The position numbers and the translations under genes are program-made. Below are positions 17,071 to 25,089 of a stretch of 32,839 nucleotides of DNA, piece after piece. Each line of letters starts with the position of its first letter. Within the stretch, counting starts at the first letter, position 1. This DNA comes from Sphingomonadaceae bacterium (GTDB taxonomy: Bacteria; Pseudomonadota; Alphaproteobacteria; Sphingomonadales; Sphingomonadaceae): contig JANYGB010000030.1 of the NCBI GenBank assembly GCA_025359445.1, positions 1 to 32,839 on the forward strand, given 5' to 3'. The notes under the pieces were generated by a model. It was not told the DNA's origin, ran no database searches, and saw only the letters and a list, made by a program, of their open reading frames with translations.

Positions 17071-17409
17071 TCAGGCAACGTCTTTGATTGGCAGATGACC
17101 GAAGCGCGACATTTTGCATTCGAATTGCGTGACATGGTCCCGCGTCAAAGATACCGCATCGCGCTTGTGCGCACGCTGAATCTGAAACACCATCAACCGC
17201 GCGTTGCGGAAACTCATTTCGGCCGAGACAAGATAAAATTCCTACATCCGGTAGAATTGTTCACCGTTCAATTTGTATGCTTCAGTACGGTGGGCGGCAA
17301 AACGCTTTTCCCTATGTCGCAAAGTCTCAGCGTAATGCAGGCGCAAGATCTCGATATCGGCGATCAGCAGGCCGCTGCGTTCAATCGCAGGAATGACTTC
17401 GGACACCGC
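17071..17409 (-). pseudogene. cfa: cyclopropane-fatty-acyl-phospholipid synthase, C-terminal remnant
   Basis: The minus strand encodes AVSEVIPAIERSGLLIADIE then ILRLHYAETLRHREKRFAAH, EQFYRM, an in-frame TAG, EFYLVSAEMSFRNARLMVFQ, IQ, and a short tail ending in TGA 17071-17073. This is the C-terminal third of Cfa-type SAM-dependent methyltransferases, which add a methylene bridge to membrane lipid double bonds. The TAG stands exactly where family members have Trp (RMWEFYL), so it is probably TGG to TAG. The SAM-binding N-terminal two-thirds are absent: upstream sequence to about 17580 shows no Cfa blocks. A 174-codon ORF on the opposite strand over the same bases is a shadow of it. Confidence 0.8.
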
Positions 17410-17677
17410 GTGAAACCGGATTTTAACATTGGCCAGCCCTCCATCCGCGCCAAAATTCGAGATGTCGCCACGACAATCTATTACCGTGAGCTAGCCCCTA
17501 GTGATATTCTTGGGCAGGAATCGAGTTGAAAGCGAGAGAAATGCCGATCTCACATGCTGTCGTTTGATCGTCAGTGTCCTCCATCAGCGAATAATGGCTC
17601 TGGCTGTCATGTTAAAATGAGGAAAGCTGCCGCCGCGATAGGTAATGCTACGGAAGCCGAATGGTCGTTACTTGGCC
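17410..17677. other. intergenic, no gene recognised
   Basis: Both strands were read. The minus strand just upstream of the Cfa remnant has a short open stretch (VIDCRGDISNFGADGG) that matches no family I know, with a stop before it. A 27-codon ATG-initiated peptide ends at a TAG near 17492. No convincing promoter or RNA gene was seen. Confidence 0.3.
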
Positions 17678-18796
17678 TTATTGTTTGACGGATCGATCCG
17701 GGCTATTTGGCGCGGGTTTATGGCCGCCAACCATCCTCGCATCGCGGCCATAGATGTCACCATAATATTCGACCGAGCCAGCATCTGAAACATCGGCAGT
17801 GAAATAGGTGACATAGACCGGCAGCGGGTCGGCGATCGGCAGGGTTACTGTGCTGCCCCGCGCCACCTCGGCATCGACCGGGCGGCCCAGCAGGCGCGCA
17901 GCAAATTCCAGTGCAGTGTCAACGCGGATGCAGCCATGGCTGAAGGCCCTGACCAGTTTCTCGAACAGCGCCTTGGTGGGTGTGTCATGCAGATAGACGT
18001 TGTAGGGATTCGGCATGACCAGCTTCATCAGCCCCAGCGAATTGCCCGGCCCGGGCCGCTGGCGATAGGATCCGCCGCCCCAGACATAACCGCGCTGCCG
18101 CGCCTTCGCCGGACTGGTGCGCGTCAGCCGCCCGACGCTTTCGGCGACGATGCTCGACGGCACATCCCACCATGGGTTGACTATAACCCCGGTGACGACG
18201 GCCGAAAACACCGGCGTCGGCGTCTTCGGCTTGCCGACGATCACTCGCCAGTGTTCAACCTTGCGGCCGTTCTCCCACAGGCCGACTTCAAAACCCGGCG
18301 CATTCACCAGCAGGTAACGATGCCCCATATCGAGCGGCATCCAGCGCCAGCGCTCAAGGTTGCGGATCAGATTTGCCCGCTTGCCCGGATCGGTTTCGCT
18401 GAGCAGCGCCAGTCGCAGCGCCTCGTATTGCGGGTTGCGGGGCCGGAGCGATTTAAAGAAGCCGTCGAGGTCATTGCGGATCAGTGCCGCGGCGAGCAGC
18501 GCCGGCAGATCGATTGCACCGTCATTGCTCTGGATGTTCCATCCCGCCCGCTGGGGTGGGCTTGCGCTGCCGAAGAGATGGACATGTGCGAGGCCAAGTG
18601 CGGTCGCAGACGGCGAGGCGTTGGCCAACGCCAGATCCAGTTCGCGTGGCAGCGTCAGGCCCTCCAGCGGTGCTGATTTCAGCCACGTCCGCAGCTGTTC
18701 CAACTGCTGCGGTGTCCAGGAAAGTTCAGGACTTTGCGCGGGGGAGGCTGCGGCACAAAGCAGCAGCGCAGCGAATGGGACGAAGCGGTTTCTCAT
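17678..18796 (-). CDS. L,D-transpeptidase, YkuD family, exported
   Basis: From ATG 18796 the protein has 372 residues beginning with a signal peptide (MRNRFVPFAALLLCAAASPA). The catalytic YkuD motif is FSHGCIRVDTALEFAARLLG (nucleophile Cys289; H-G-C-I-R-V). It is preceded by the YkuD core YLLVNAPGFEVGLWENGRKV, IVGKPKTPTPVFS and PNPYNVYLHDTPTKALFE. These periplasmic enzymes make 3-3 crosslinks in peptidoglycan or attach proteins to it. The domain order (N-terminal roughly 150-residue region, then YkuD) resembles the larger YcbB/LdtD-like proteins, but without an obvious peptidoglycan-binding repeat. ATG 18832 and 18820 are possible earlier starts; 18796 is chosen because it places the signal peptide at the N-terminus. 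It is divergent from a second transpeptidase 87 nt away. Confidence 0.88.
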   Translation of the reverse strand: MRNRFVPFAALLLCAAASPAQSPELSWTPQQLEQLRTWLKSAPLEGLTLPRELDLALANASPSATALGLAHVHLFGSASPPQRAGWNIQSNDGAIDLPALLAAALIRNDLDGFFKSLRPRNPQYEALRLALLSETDPGKRANLIRNLERWRWMPLDMGHRYLLVNAPGFEVGLWENGRKVEHWRVIVGKPKTPTPVFSAVVTGVIVNPWWDVPSSIVAESVGRLTRTSPAKARQRGYVWGGGSYRQRPGPGNSLGLMKLVMPNPYNVYLHDTPTKALFEKLVRAFSHGCIRVDTALEFAARLLGRPVDAEVARGSTVTLPIADPLPVYVTYFTADVSDAGSVEYYGDIYGRDARMVGGHKPAPNSPDRSVKQ

Positions 18797-18883
18797 CGCG
18801 ACGACTGTTGGCGACCCCATTGAATGCGGCAATCAGGGCTATTACCTAGAGGCTAACCCCATTCATTTTCCAGAAGTATAACA

Positions 18884-19522
18884 TTGAATAGACGATCATT
18901 TTTGGGCGCAGCGCTTGCAAGCGGCGCCGCCCTGTACCCGGCATTTGGCATGGTCGGAGCGCACTCGCCTCGCACAATAGGCACACCGGGCGCAGCAACT
19001 TTGTCAGCTGTAACCGGCGGAATTGACAGCGACCTGATGCAGCGAGCACGGGAAACCTTGTCTTATCATGGCATTGTGCACCGCGATATGGTTGCGGTGG
19101 TCGACTTTTCGGCCGCCTCGCACGAGCCGCGATTACACCTTGTCGATCTTGTCGGCGGCGGCACGACAACCTTGCTGGTTGCGCATGGCCGGGGGTCAGA
19201 CCCTGGCAACACCGGTTGGCTCGAACGCTTCTCGAACCGCCCGGGCTCAAACGCTTCGTCAAACGGTAGCTTCCTCACCGGTCAGACCTATTCGGGCAAG
19301 CACGGCCATTCGCGTAAACTGATCGGTCTCGATCCGGAAAACAGCGCCGCCGAAAGCCGCGCCATTGTGATCCACGCTGCGACCTATGTCAGCAGCGAGA
19401 TGGCCAGCGAGCAGGGCCGGATCGGCCGCAGCCAGGGCTGCTTAGCGGTGTCGCAAGCCGATCTGGCGCAAGTCATGGCGCGGCTCGGCCCTGGCCGGTT
19501 GTTGTTTGCCGACAAGGCCTGA
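18884..19522 (+). CDS. murein L,D-transpeptidase catalytic domain protein (YkuD_2 type), exported
   Basis: The protein has 212 residues from TTG 18884. The N-terminus MNRRSFLGAALASGAALYPA carries twin arginines and a hydrophobic core, so Tat or Sec export is likely. The YkuD_2 signature is visible: FSNRPGSNASSNGSFLTGQT, SGKHGHSRKLIGLDP, AIVIHAATYVS and GRSQGCLAVS (nucleophile Cys186). TTG with only a weak AGAAG upstream means the start is less certain, but no ATG gives a complete signal peptide. It is divergently transcribed from the YkuD transpeptidase, sharing an 87-bp promoter region. The reaction is predicted to be periplasmic peptidoglycan cross-linking or carboxypeptidase-like trimming. 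Confidence 0.85.
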   Translation: MNRRSFLGAALASGAALYPAFGMVGAHSPRTIGTPGAATLSAVTGGIDSDLMQRARETLSYHGIVHRDMVAVVDFSAASHEPRLHLVDLVGGGTTTLLVAHGRGSDPGNTGWLERFSNRPGSNASSNGSFLTGQTYSGKHGHSRKLIGLDPENSAAESRAIVIHAATYVSSEMASEQGRIGRSQGCLAVSQADLAQVMARLGPGRLLFADKA

Positions 19523-19553
19523 CCGTTCAGGATTTCAATGCAATGGAGTGGAT

Positions 19554-19600
19554 GGTGACAGGCCGCCGCCGCGGGGGGAGTGCGGGGACGGCCTGTCACC
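19554..19600. repeat. perfect 12-bp inverted repeat (hairpin), possible terminator
   Basis: GGTGACAGGCCG (19554-19565) pairs exactly with CGGCCTGTCACC (19589-19600) around a 23-nt GC-rich loop. It lies 32 nt downstream of the YkuD_2 stop. No U-run follows, so it is either a Rho-assisted or weak terminator or an mRNA-stabilising hairpin. Confidence 0.55.
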
Positions 19601-19614
19601 AGAGCTCAGTGACA

Positions 19615-19632
19615 GATTGCAGCGTTGCAATC
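19615..19632. promoter_or_regulatory. inverted repeat with Crp/Fnr-like geometry upstream of fixL
   Basis: GATTGCA-GCGT-TGCAATC has perfect 7-bp arms with a 4-bp spacer. The inner core TTGCA-N4-TGCAA has the same 5-4-5 geometry as FNR/FixK boxes (TTGAT-N4-ATCAA) but with C/G instead of A/T at the fourth position of each half-site. It lies about 150 bp before the fixL start. A Crp/Fnr-family regulator is encoded 4 kb away, so feedback control is conceivable; the site-protein match is inference. Confidence 0.4.
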
Positions 19633-19778
19633 AGGCGCTGATTTGGAATCAGCCAGCATTCGCTAGAGCGACGCTGCCCTGCGAAAAATCAGATGGGTCC
19701 CCTACGGATCATTATTGAGCAGCGCGGATGACAACGCGTGCGAGATAGCGTAAGTCGTTGAAGGGAGGTTGTTACCCT

Positions 19779-21311
19779 GTGGAGACGAAGACCGGCGGAC
19801 TGACATTTGACCGGATGGCTTATCTCAACGCCGTCCTGGAAACGCTGCCGGATGCCGTGGCGATCATGGATTGCAATTACCGTCTGGTAGAACTCAATCC
19901 CGCTGGGCTGGCCATGATCGGTGTCAGCACGCTCGATCAAATCCCGAACCGGTCACCGCTGGCGATGGTCGCGCCAGAGAGCCTTCCGGCATTTCAAAAG
20001 CACTTTCAGGAAACCGTGAGCGGCAACGGCGGAGCCACTGTGCCACTTCGGATCGAAGTCAACAATCTGGCAGGTGTTCGCCGGATAGTCGAGTACAGGA
20101 TGGCGCGGCTTCAAAATCTCGACGGCGGAGTGGCTGGAGTTGTCATGACAGCCCGTGATATCAGCGATCGTGAGCTGAGTGCGCGTGTGGTCGCGGATGG
20201 TGAGTCACTGATTCATGCCATTCTCGATACAGTTCCCGATGCCATGGTGGTTATAGACGAAGCCGGGCGGATCACCTCTTTCAGTGCCGCGGCCGAGAGA
20301 CTGTTCGGCTATGCTGAAGCGGATGTCCTCGGCAGCAATGTCAGCATGCTGATGCCCTCGCCCCACCGCGAGGCGCACGATAACTATCTGCTTCGCTACC
20401 TCCAGACCGGCGAAAAGCGCATCATTGGCATCGGCCGGGTAGTCGAAGGCATACGCCGCGATGGCATGGTTTTTCCAATGGAACTATCGGTTGGCGACGC
20501 CAGCGCGGGAGAACACCGGGTCTTCACGGGCTTCGTCCGCGATCTCTCCGAACGGGTCGAAGCTGAGGCCCAACTGCATAGGGTGCAAGCCGATCTGGCG
20601 CATGCCTCGCGGCTGAGCGCAGTGGGAACGCTGGCTTCGGCGCTTGCGCATGAACTCAACCAGCCGCTCACGGCAGTCGCCAACTACGTTTCAGCCGGCC
20701 GCGACATGATCGACCGTGAGGCTGAAGTTGACCGCGATATAATCCGCGAAGCGCTGGATGAGGCGGCAAAGGAGGCCGTGCGAGCCGGCCAGATTGTGCG
20801 GCGCATGAGGGATTTTGTTGCCAAGGGAGAGGTTGACACGCGTATCCTGTCGCTCGGTGATCTGATCAATGACGCGACGACACTCGGGCTTGTCGGTGCA
20901 AGGGAGAAAGGGGTTCAATGGTGGATCGAGATAGATCCCGGGATCGAAAATGTCCTCGCCGATCGCATCCAGATTCAGCAAGTGATGTTCAACCTCATGC
21001 GCAATGCGGTTGAGGCCATGGAAGAATCTCCCGATAAACACCTGATGATCCGCGCCCACCCATGCGGCGAGGAGAAAGTTGAAATTTCGGTTAGCGACAC
21101 CGGTCCGGGCATTACGCCCGATATCCAGGCAACCCTGTTTCAACCTTTCACCAGTACCAAGGGGCAAGGTATGGGACTGGGTCTATCAATCTGCCGCACC
21201 ATAATCGAGGCGCATGGAGGGCGATTGTCCATGGAAGCCGGTGACTATGGTGGTACCGTGTTCAAATTCACCCTGACGCGCGCTTACCGGGAGAGCTTGG
21301 ATGGCAGCTGA
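19779..21311 (+). CDS. fixL: oxygen-sensing PAS-heme histidine kinase FixL
   Basis: From GTG 19779 (AGGGAGG 10 nt upstream) the protein has 510 residues. It has PAS-1 (about 15-130), PAS-2 with FixL heme-pocket residues (about 142-258), HisKA (about 275-340) and HATPase_c (about 390-505). In PAS-2, SPHREAHDNYLLRY contains His200 and IIGIGRVVEG contains Arg220; these fall at the same numbers as the proximal heme ligand and oxygen-gating Arg of Bradyrhizobium FixL. The phosphoacceptor is His291 in SALAHELNQPL. N box QQVMFNLMRNAVEAM, G1 VSDTGPGIT and G2 GQGMGLGLSI are intact. No membrane segments, so it is a soluble sensor. It overlaps fixJ by 11 nt. The next gene pair on the opposite strand includes a Crp/Fnr protein, the usual FixJ target class. 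Confidence 0.93.
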   Translation: METKTGGLTFDRMAYLNAVLETLPDAVAIMDCNYRLVELNPAGLAMIGVSTLDQIPNRSPLAMVAPESLPAFQKHFQETVSGNGGATVPLRIEVNNLAGVRRIVEYRMARLQNLDGGVAGVVMTARDISDRELSARVVADGESLIHAILDTVPDAMVVIDEAGRITSFSAAAERLFGYAEADVLGSNVSMLMPSPHREAHDNYLLRYLQTGEKRIIGIGRVVEGIRRDGMVFPMELSVGDASAGEHRVFTGFVRDLSERVEAEAQLHRVQADLAHASRLSAVGTLASALAHELNQPLTAVANYVSAGRDMIDREAEVDRDIIREALDEAAKEAVRAGQIVRRMRDFVAKGEVDTRILSLGDLINDATTLGLVGAREKGVQWWIEIDPGIENVLADRIQIQQVMFNLMRNAVEAMEESPDKHLMIRAHPCGEEKVEISVSDTGPGITPDIQATLFQPFTSTKGQGMGLGLSICRTIIEAHGGRLSMEAGDYGGTVFKFTLTRAYRESLDGS

Positions 21312-21951
21312 AAAACTGGTCCATGTGGTCGATGACGATGATTCCGTCCGCCGCTCGGCGGCTTTCATGCTCAAGCACGCAGGCTACCGGGTCGAGTCCT
21401 ATGTCTCGGGGGTCGCCTTCCTCAAAGAAGCAAAGAACGCGGATCGTGGCTGCGTGCTGCTCGATGTCCGCATGCCCGAGATGGATGGTCTCGAAGTCCA
21501 GCAGGAGATGGGCAAACGCGGGATCGATATGCCAGTCGTAATACTCACCGGACACGGAGAAGTCGGTGATGCAGTAAAAGCGATGCGCGCGGGGGCCGTC
21601 AACTTCATCGAAAAGCCCTACGAAAAGGAAGCGCTGCTCAGCGCGATCGAGGAGGCATATGCCCGGCTCGATCACAATCATGGCAAGGATCTGAAAGCAG
21701 GCGAGGCAAAGGTGCGGTTGACCAGCCTGACCGGGCGCGAGCGCGACGTACTTAATGGGTTGGTCGCCGGCAATCCCAACAAGACCATCGCCTACGATCT
21801 GGGTATTTCTCCGCGCACAGTGGAAATTTACCGCGCCAACATGATGGAAAAACTGCGCGTCCGCAGCCTGTCCCAAGCACTGCGGATAGCTTTCATCGCG
21901 GAGCAAGCGCTCGAGCCGCAGATGCAGGTGCCGCCCGCTTCATTAACATAG
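21301..21951 (+). CDS. fixJ: FixJ-type response regulator
   Basis: The protein has 216 residues. The receiver domain (about 5-120) has the acidic pair DDDDSVR, phosphoacceptor Asp55 in GCVLLDVRMPEMDG, Thr in ILTGHGEVGDAVKAMRAGA and Lys in NFIEKPYEKEALL. A linker leads to a LuxR/FixJ helix-turn-helix (about 140-205): LTGRERDVLNGLVAGNPNKT and LGISPRTVEIYRANMMEKL. GGGAG precedes ATG 21301 inside the end of fixL, so the two are translationally coupled. It is expected to activate transcription under low oxygen when phosphorylated by FixL. Candidate targets in the window are the Crp/Fnr gene and the stress genes; no firm FixJ site was identified. Confidence 0.93.
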   Translation: MAAEKLVHVVDDDDSVRRSAAFMLKHAGYRVESYVSGVAFLKEAKNADRGCVLLDVRMPEMDGLEVQQEMGKRGIDMPVVILTGHGEVGDAVKAMRAGAVNFIEKPYEKEALLSAIEEAYARLDHNHGKDLKAGEAKVRLTSLTGRERDVLNGLVAGNPNKTIAYDLGISPRTVEIYRANMMEKLRVRSLSQALRIAFIAEQALEPQMQVPPASLT

Positions 21952-21958
21952 GGTGCCC

Positions 21959-23054
21959 CTAGTTGATCGCCGGGCTTTCAGCTTGCTCCACATCCAGTCT
22001 GCACTGCAGAAGTTCGAGCAAAGTTTGAGATCCGGCTACGATCAATGGCCCAAGTACGATGCCATAGGTGCCAAACAGAAATAAACCGCCGATAATAGCG
22101 ATGAAAGAAAGCAAGGAGTGCATCGCAAGCTGACGACCCACGAGGATAGGATAAACTATGTTGTCGAACAGGCCGACAACGATCATGCCCCATAGCGTTA
22201 ACATCAACGCCGAAAGCAGTTGTCCATCCAGTGCGAGTGCAATCGCTGCGGGCATCCAGACAACGAATGCTCCGAGAAACGGTATTATGGCGAGCAGCCC
22301 CATGATCACACCCCAGAATACCGGAAGGCAAATCAAGCCACCAGAACATCAAACCACCAAGCACGCCCTGCAGCGAGGCGACCGCCGCAGTGCCATAGAT
22401 CGAGGCAAAGATGGTGCGAACCATTCGGTTGGCCAGAATGCGGAATTCCACATCGGATAGCGGGACCAAACGACTGATTGCAGCAAGGATCATTTCCTTG
22501 TCGCGCAGCAGGTAGAAAAGAAAATAAAAGGTCAACAAGAGGTTCACGACCCCTGATGCCGACCCGCGGATAAGGCCTGCACCCCATGTTCCAAGCTGGG
22601 CCGCGAATGATTGCAGCAATTGCTGCAGTTCGATGTTGCTGGTGGCCCACTGAATGGCCGGTGCCAACGCGGGATGCCTGCGAGCAATTTCCAGCCAACT
22701 TTCTGCGGAGAGCATGGCCCCGATCAAGCCGGCACCTTTGACAACCTGCGCGCCCAACGCGCCTGCAACCAGACCCGCCGCCAAAACGATCATGAGCGCG
22801 GCCAGCGCCATAGTCAGGGGCACCGAGACACAGGACATCCTTATTTTCGAACGCAACAGGCGTTCAACCGGCGCAAAAAGCACGGCCAGCGTCAACGACC
22901 AGACAAGTGCCGGAAGGAAAGGCAGGGCAACAAGATAAGACAGGACCAGACCGATTATGACTGCAAATGTCAGCGCGAACATGGAATATCGATGTTCAAG
23001 AGGAGAGTGATGGATGGTCAAAATGCGCTTCCAATCTGGTTGGTGCAAGAACAT
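21959..23054 (-). pseudogene. AI-2E family transporter (PerM-like), frameshifted
   Basis: The minus strand starts near 23054 and encodes a polytopic membrane protein: YLVALPFLPALVWSLTLAVL, LLTFYFLFYLLRDKEMI and GTAAVASLQGVLGGLMFWWL. At about 22321 the frame breaks after LDLPS; the continuation lies in another frame as VFWGVIMGLLAIIPFLGAFV, then GLFDNIVYPILVGRQLAMHS, ending 21959. Joined, this is a complete AI-2E/PerM permease of about 360 residues. The lesion is a small indel (2 nt lost or 1 gained). It is the only disruption seen, so a base-calling error or a recent mutation are both possible. ATG 23054 has no clear ribosome binding site; TTG 23021 or ATG 22982 are alternatives. Probably co-oriented with the DUF5676 and Crp/Fnr genes. 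Confidence 0.8.
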
Positions 23055-23275
23055 CTTGCCAAGGAAATCAGCCCGAAGTCTGCCTGAAGCCGCTCCGCCA
23101 CCGCCCGTTGGCGCAAGCCCGCATCAAGCGATGTGCCTGCCGGTCAAAAAGCCCGCTCTGCGCCATGCCGCAAGTCTGCCTTACAGGTTCCGAGAGGTAA
23201 CATTTGCGGGGTAAGCCTACGCCAAATTCCATGCTGGCGTCGCAGGATTCCTGTTTTTGGCAAGTTGGTGCTCGC

Positions 23276-23533
23276 TCAGCCAAGCAACCGATTGTAAATC
23301 GCAGCAAGCGCCCCAGTGAACATCCCCGCAATGATCGGCCATGTAACCAGCCCAAAAAAATACCCGCCCCAGTTTAGAAACCATAAACTGTGTCCGTAGT
23401 CGGCGTAACCCATGTGGCCACCCATCCGCATCATGCCGCCCGGCATCGAGAAAACGAGAAGGCCGCACAGCGCCCAAATGATGCCAACCACAATGGCTGT
23501 GGCGGTGCCAAACTTTACCGGTTCGATTTTCAT
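23276..23533 (-). CDS. DUF5676-like two-TM small membrane protein
   Basis: The protein has 85 residues from ATG 23533, with AGGAG 8 nt upstream; the longer frame to 23626 is not supported. Two hydrophobic segments are visible, TAIVVGIIWALCGLLVFSM (about 10-28) and GLVTWPIIAGMFTGALAAIY (about 59-78). A methionine/histidine/glycine-rich linker (GGMMRMGGHMGYADYGH) lies between them, and the protein ends in YNRLLG. This matches my memory of the DUF5676 family, often found near copper-handling or P-type ATPase genes. The Met/His linker could bind a soft metal, but this is inference. It lies between the Crp/Fnr gene and the AI-2E pseudogene in the same direction. Confidence 0.75.
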   Translation of the reverse strand: MKIEPVKFGTATAIVVGIIWALCGLLVFSMPGGMMRMGGHMGYADYGHSLWFLNWGGYFFGLVTWPIIAGMFTGALAAIYNRLLG

Positions 23534-23622
23534 CGCACTCACTCCTGTTGCAGCTGCCGGGAAGTCTATCGATCGAATTGCTGTCCTGTCACTTGGCCGC
23601 ACCGATGAAATCCATCTGAGAC

Positions 23623-24255
23623 TCAATCACCAACCTGACTGTGTGCCGCCAGCTCCAGTCTTGACCGGTCGCGAATAATCAGCCGATCGTGGCTGCGGAT
23701 TTCGATCACGCCAAGCTCCCGTAGTCGCTTGAGCGACCGGCAGACGGTCTCGGGTGTCAGCGCCAGATAGGCCGCGATATCGCGCTGCGGTACCGGGAAG
23801 CGCAGGCCGTCGCCGTCGGGCTCAAGGCGATCGGCGATTGATGTCAGGAATGCGGCAATGCGGGCGAGCGCACCATTGCGGCCGATCAACATGCCCCGCC
23901 GGAATACCGGGTCCTGTTCGGCCCCGATTGTCCGGAGAAGATGCCCGTCGCGCCGATAGCTCTCGATCATGGCATCGCACCAGCGCTCGCGCGGGTGAGA
24001 AATGTAGCTGACGCCCGAGACTGCCTCCGCTGAATAGCGGTAGAAGGTGCAAACCGGGATGCCAATCTGGTCGCAGGCGAAAAAGAATGCGGTCACCTGC
24101 CGCTCGCCTTCTTCGGAAATGTTGAACCCGCGGACAATGCCGGATCGCAGTTCGATGACATGCGTGCACGGATCTCCCTCCCAGAAAAGTGTCTCGCCAC
24201 ATCCGGCGTCCTTGATCACGTCGATGGCAAACGCGCGCTGGGAAACGATCAGCAT
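23623..24255 (-). CDS. Crp/Fnr-family transcriptional regulator (FixK-like)
   Basis: From ATG 24255 (GAGGA 9 nt upstream; the TTG at 24261 is too close to it) the protein has 210 residues. It has an N-terminal cyclic-nucleotide-binding-like beta roll (TLFWEGDPCTHVIELRSGIV then RGFNISEEGERQVTAFF) and a C-terminal winged HTH with VPQRDIAAYLALTPETVCRS and LKRLRELGVIEI. The recognition helix E-T-V-C-R resembles FNR/FixK (E-x-x-S/C-R), which read TTGA half-sites. Only Cys19 is present in the N-terminal region where FNR has a clustered set for its 4Fe-4S centre, so direct oxygen sensing through a cluster is unlikely and control through FixLJ is more probable. It is divergent from a CBS gene across about 170 bp. 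Confidence 0.9.
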   Translation of the reverse strand: MLIVSQRAFAIDVIKDAGCGETLFWEGDPCTHVIELRSGIVRGFNISEEGERQVTAFFFACDQIGIPVCTFYRYSAEAVSGVSYISHPRERWCDAMIESYRRDGHLLRTIGAEQDPVFRRGMLIGRNGALARIAAFLTSIADRLEPDGDGLRFPVPQRDIAAYLALTPETVCRSLKRLRELGVIEIRSHDRLIIRDRSRLELAAHSQVGD

Positions 24256-24427
24256 CAGCAAATTCCTCTGGTCGGGATGCCACCATAGGCAGCCTGAGGG
24301 CAGCGTCGCATTCGGGTAATCTACCTATCTGAATAACAAACCGGCGAGCACTTGAGCCAGCGCAAGTTGCTGCTGCTGGATCGGCGTCATGCTTGGGCTC
24401 TTCGAATCAGTTCGATGGAGGCGAGCC

Positions 24428-24847
24428 ATGAAAGTCAGAGATGTCATGCATAAAGGCACAGTCTGGGTGTTGCCCGATGAACCGATCGCGATGGTGGCGG
24501 CAATGATGCGCAGCGAGGATGTCGGTTCTGTGCCGGTGGGCGAAAACGACAGGCTGATCGGCATGGTAACCGATCGCGATATCGCCGTGCGCGGCTTTGC
24601 CGAAGGCTGCGACCCACTTCAGCTGACTGCACGCGACGTGATGACCGGTCCGATTACCTATTGCGTGGCGGACGAGGACATTGAAGATGCCGTGCGGCTG
24701 ATGGAAATAAAGCAGATCCGCCGCTTGCCCGTAATCGACCACAAGAAGCGCATGGTCGGGATGCTGAGCCTGGGCGACGTTGCCGCACATACTTCGCAAT
24801 CGATCTGCACCGAGACGCTGCGCGCAGTTTCGGCGCATCACGCATAA
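24428..24847 (+). CDS. CBS-domain pair protein
   Basis: The protein has 139 residues from ATG 24428, with GGAGG upstream. Two CBS domains form one Bateman module: MKVRDVMHKGTVWVLPDEPI through DRLIGMVTDRDIAVRG (about 1-57), and ARDVMTGPITYCVADEDIED through KRMVGMLSLGDVAAHTS (about 67-123). Such free-standing pairs bind AMP/ATP/NADH or similar ligands and act as energy sensors. It stands divergently to the Crp/Fnr gene, and its stop overlaps the start of the proline-rich ORF. This copy is intact, in contrast to the broken single CBS gene at 891-1111. Confidence 0.92.
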   Translation: MKVRDVMHKGTVWVLPDEPIAMVAAMMRSEDVGSVPVGENDRLIGMVTDRDIAVRGFAEGCDPLQLTARDVMTGPITYCVADEDIEDAVRLMEIKQIRRLPVIDHKKRMVGMLSLGDVAAHTSQSICTETLRAVSAHHA

Positions 24848-25089
24848 TGCCGGTCAGTATGCGCGCGCGCAGCCAGCAACGCCCGCCAGAGGAAAATCCG
24901 GACAGTCCTCCCATGCCGCCCGAATACCCATTCCGCCACCCAGATGAGCAACCGGATTACTTACCGATCGAACAGCCGCGGATCGAACCGGATCGCACTC
25001 CTGAGGTATACCCAATCGAACCCTCACCCCAGGAACCGGGGGACGGGTCCAGCCTAGCGGCCATGGATGTGGCGTCAGCATCGCGTTAG
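24847..25089 (+). CDS. proline-rich small hypothetical protein
   Basis: An 80-codon ORF whose ATG overlaps the CBS-pair stop (TAATG), implying translational coupling. Composition is extreme: about a quarter proline, many Glu/Asp, with repeating P-E/P-x-E/P units (RPPEENPDSPPMPPEYP, EQPRIEPDRTPEVYPIE) and no hydrophobic segment, so it should be disordered. Similar proline-rich tail proteins follow stress genes in other Proteobacteria in my recollection, but no function is established. It could be a partner or tether for the CBS protein. Antisense ORFs over it look like shadows. Confidence 0.6.
   Translation: MPVSMRARSQQRPPEENPDSPPMPPEYPFRHPDEQPDYLPIEQPRIEPDRTPEVYPIEPSPQEPGDGSSLAAMDVASASR

Noticed and set aside
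17005..17529. 174-codon plus-strand ORF
   Set aside because: The opposite strand encodes an unmistakable Cfa C-terminus; the ORF is its shadow, open because of codon bias.
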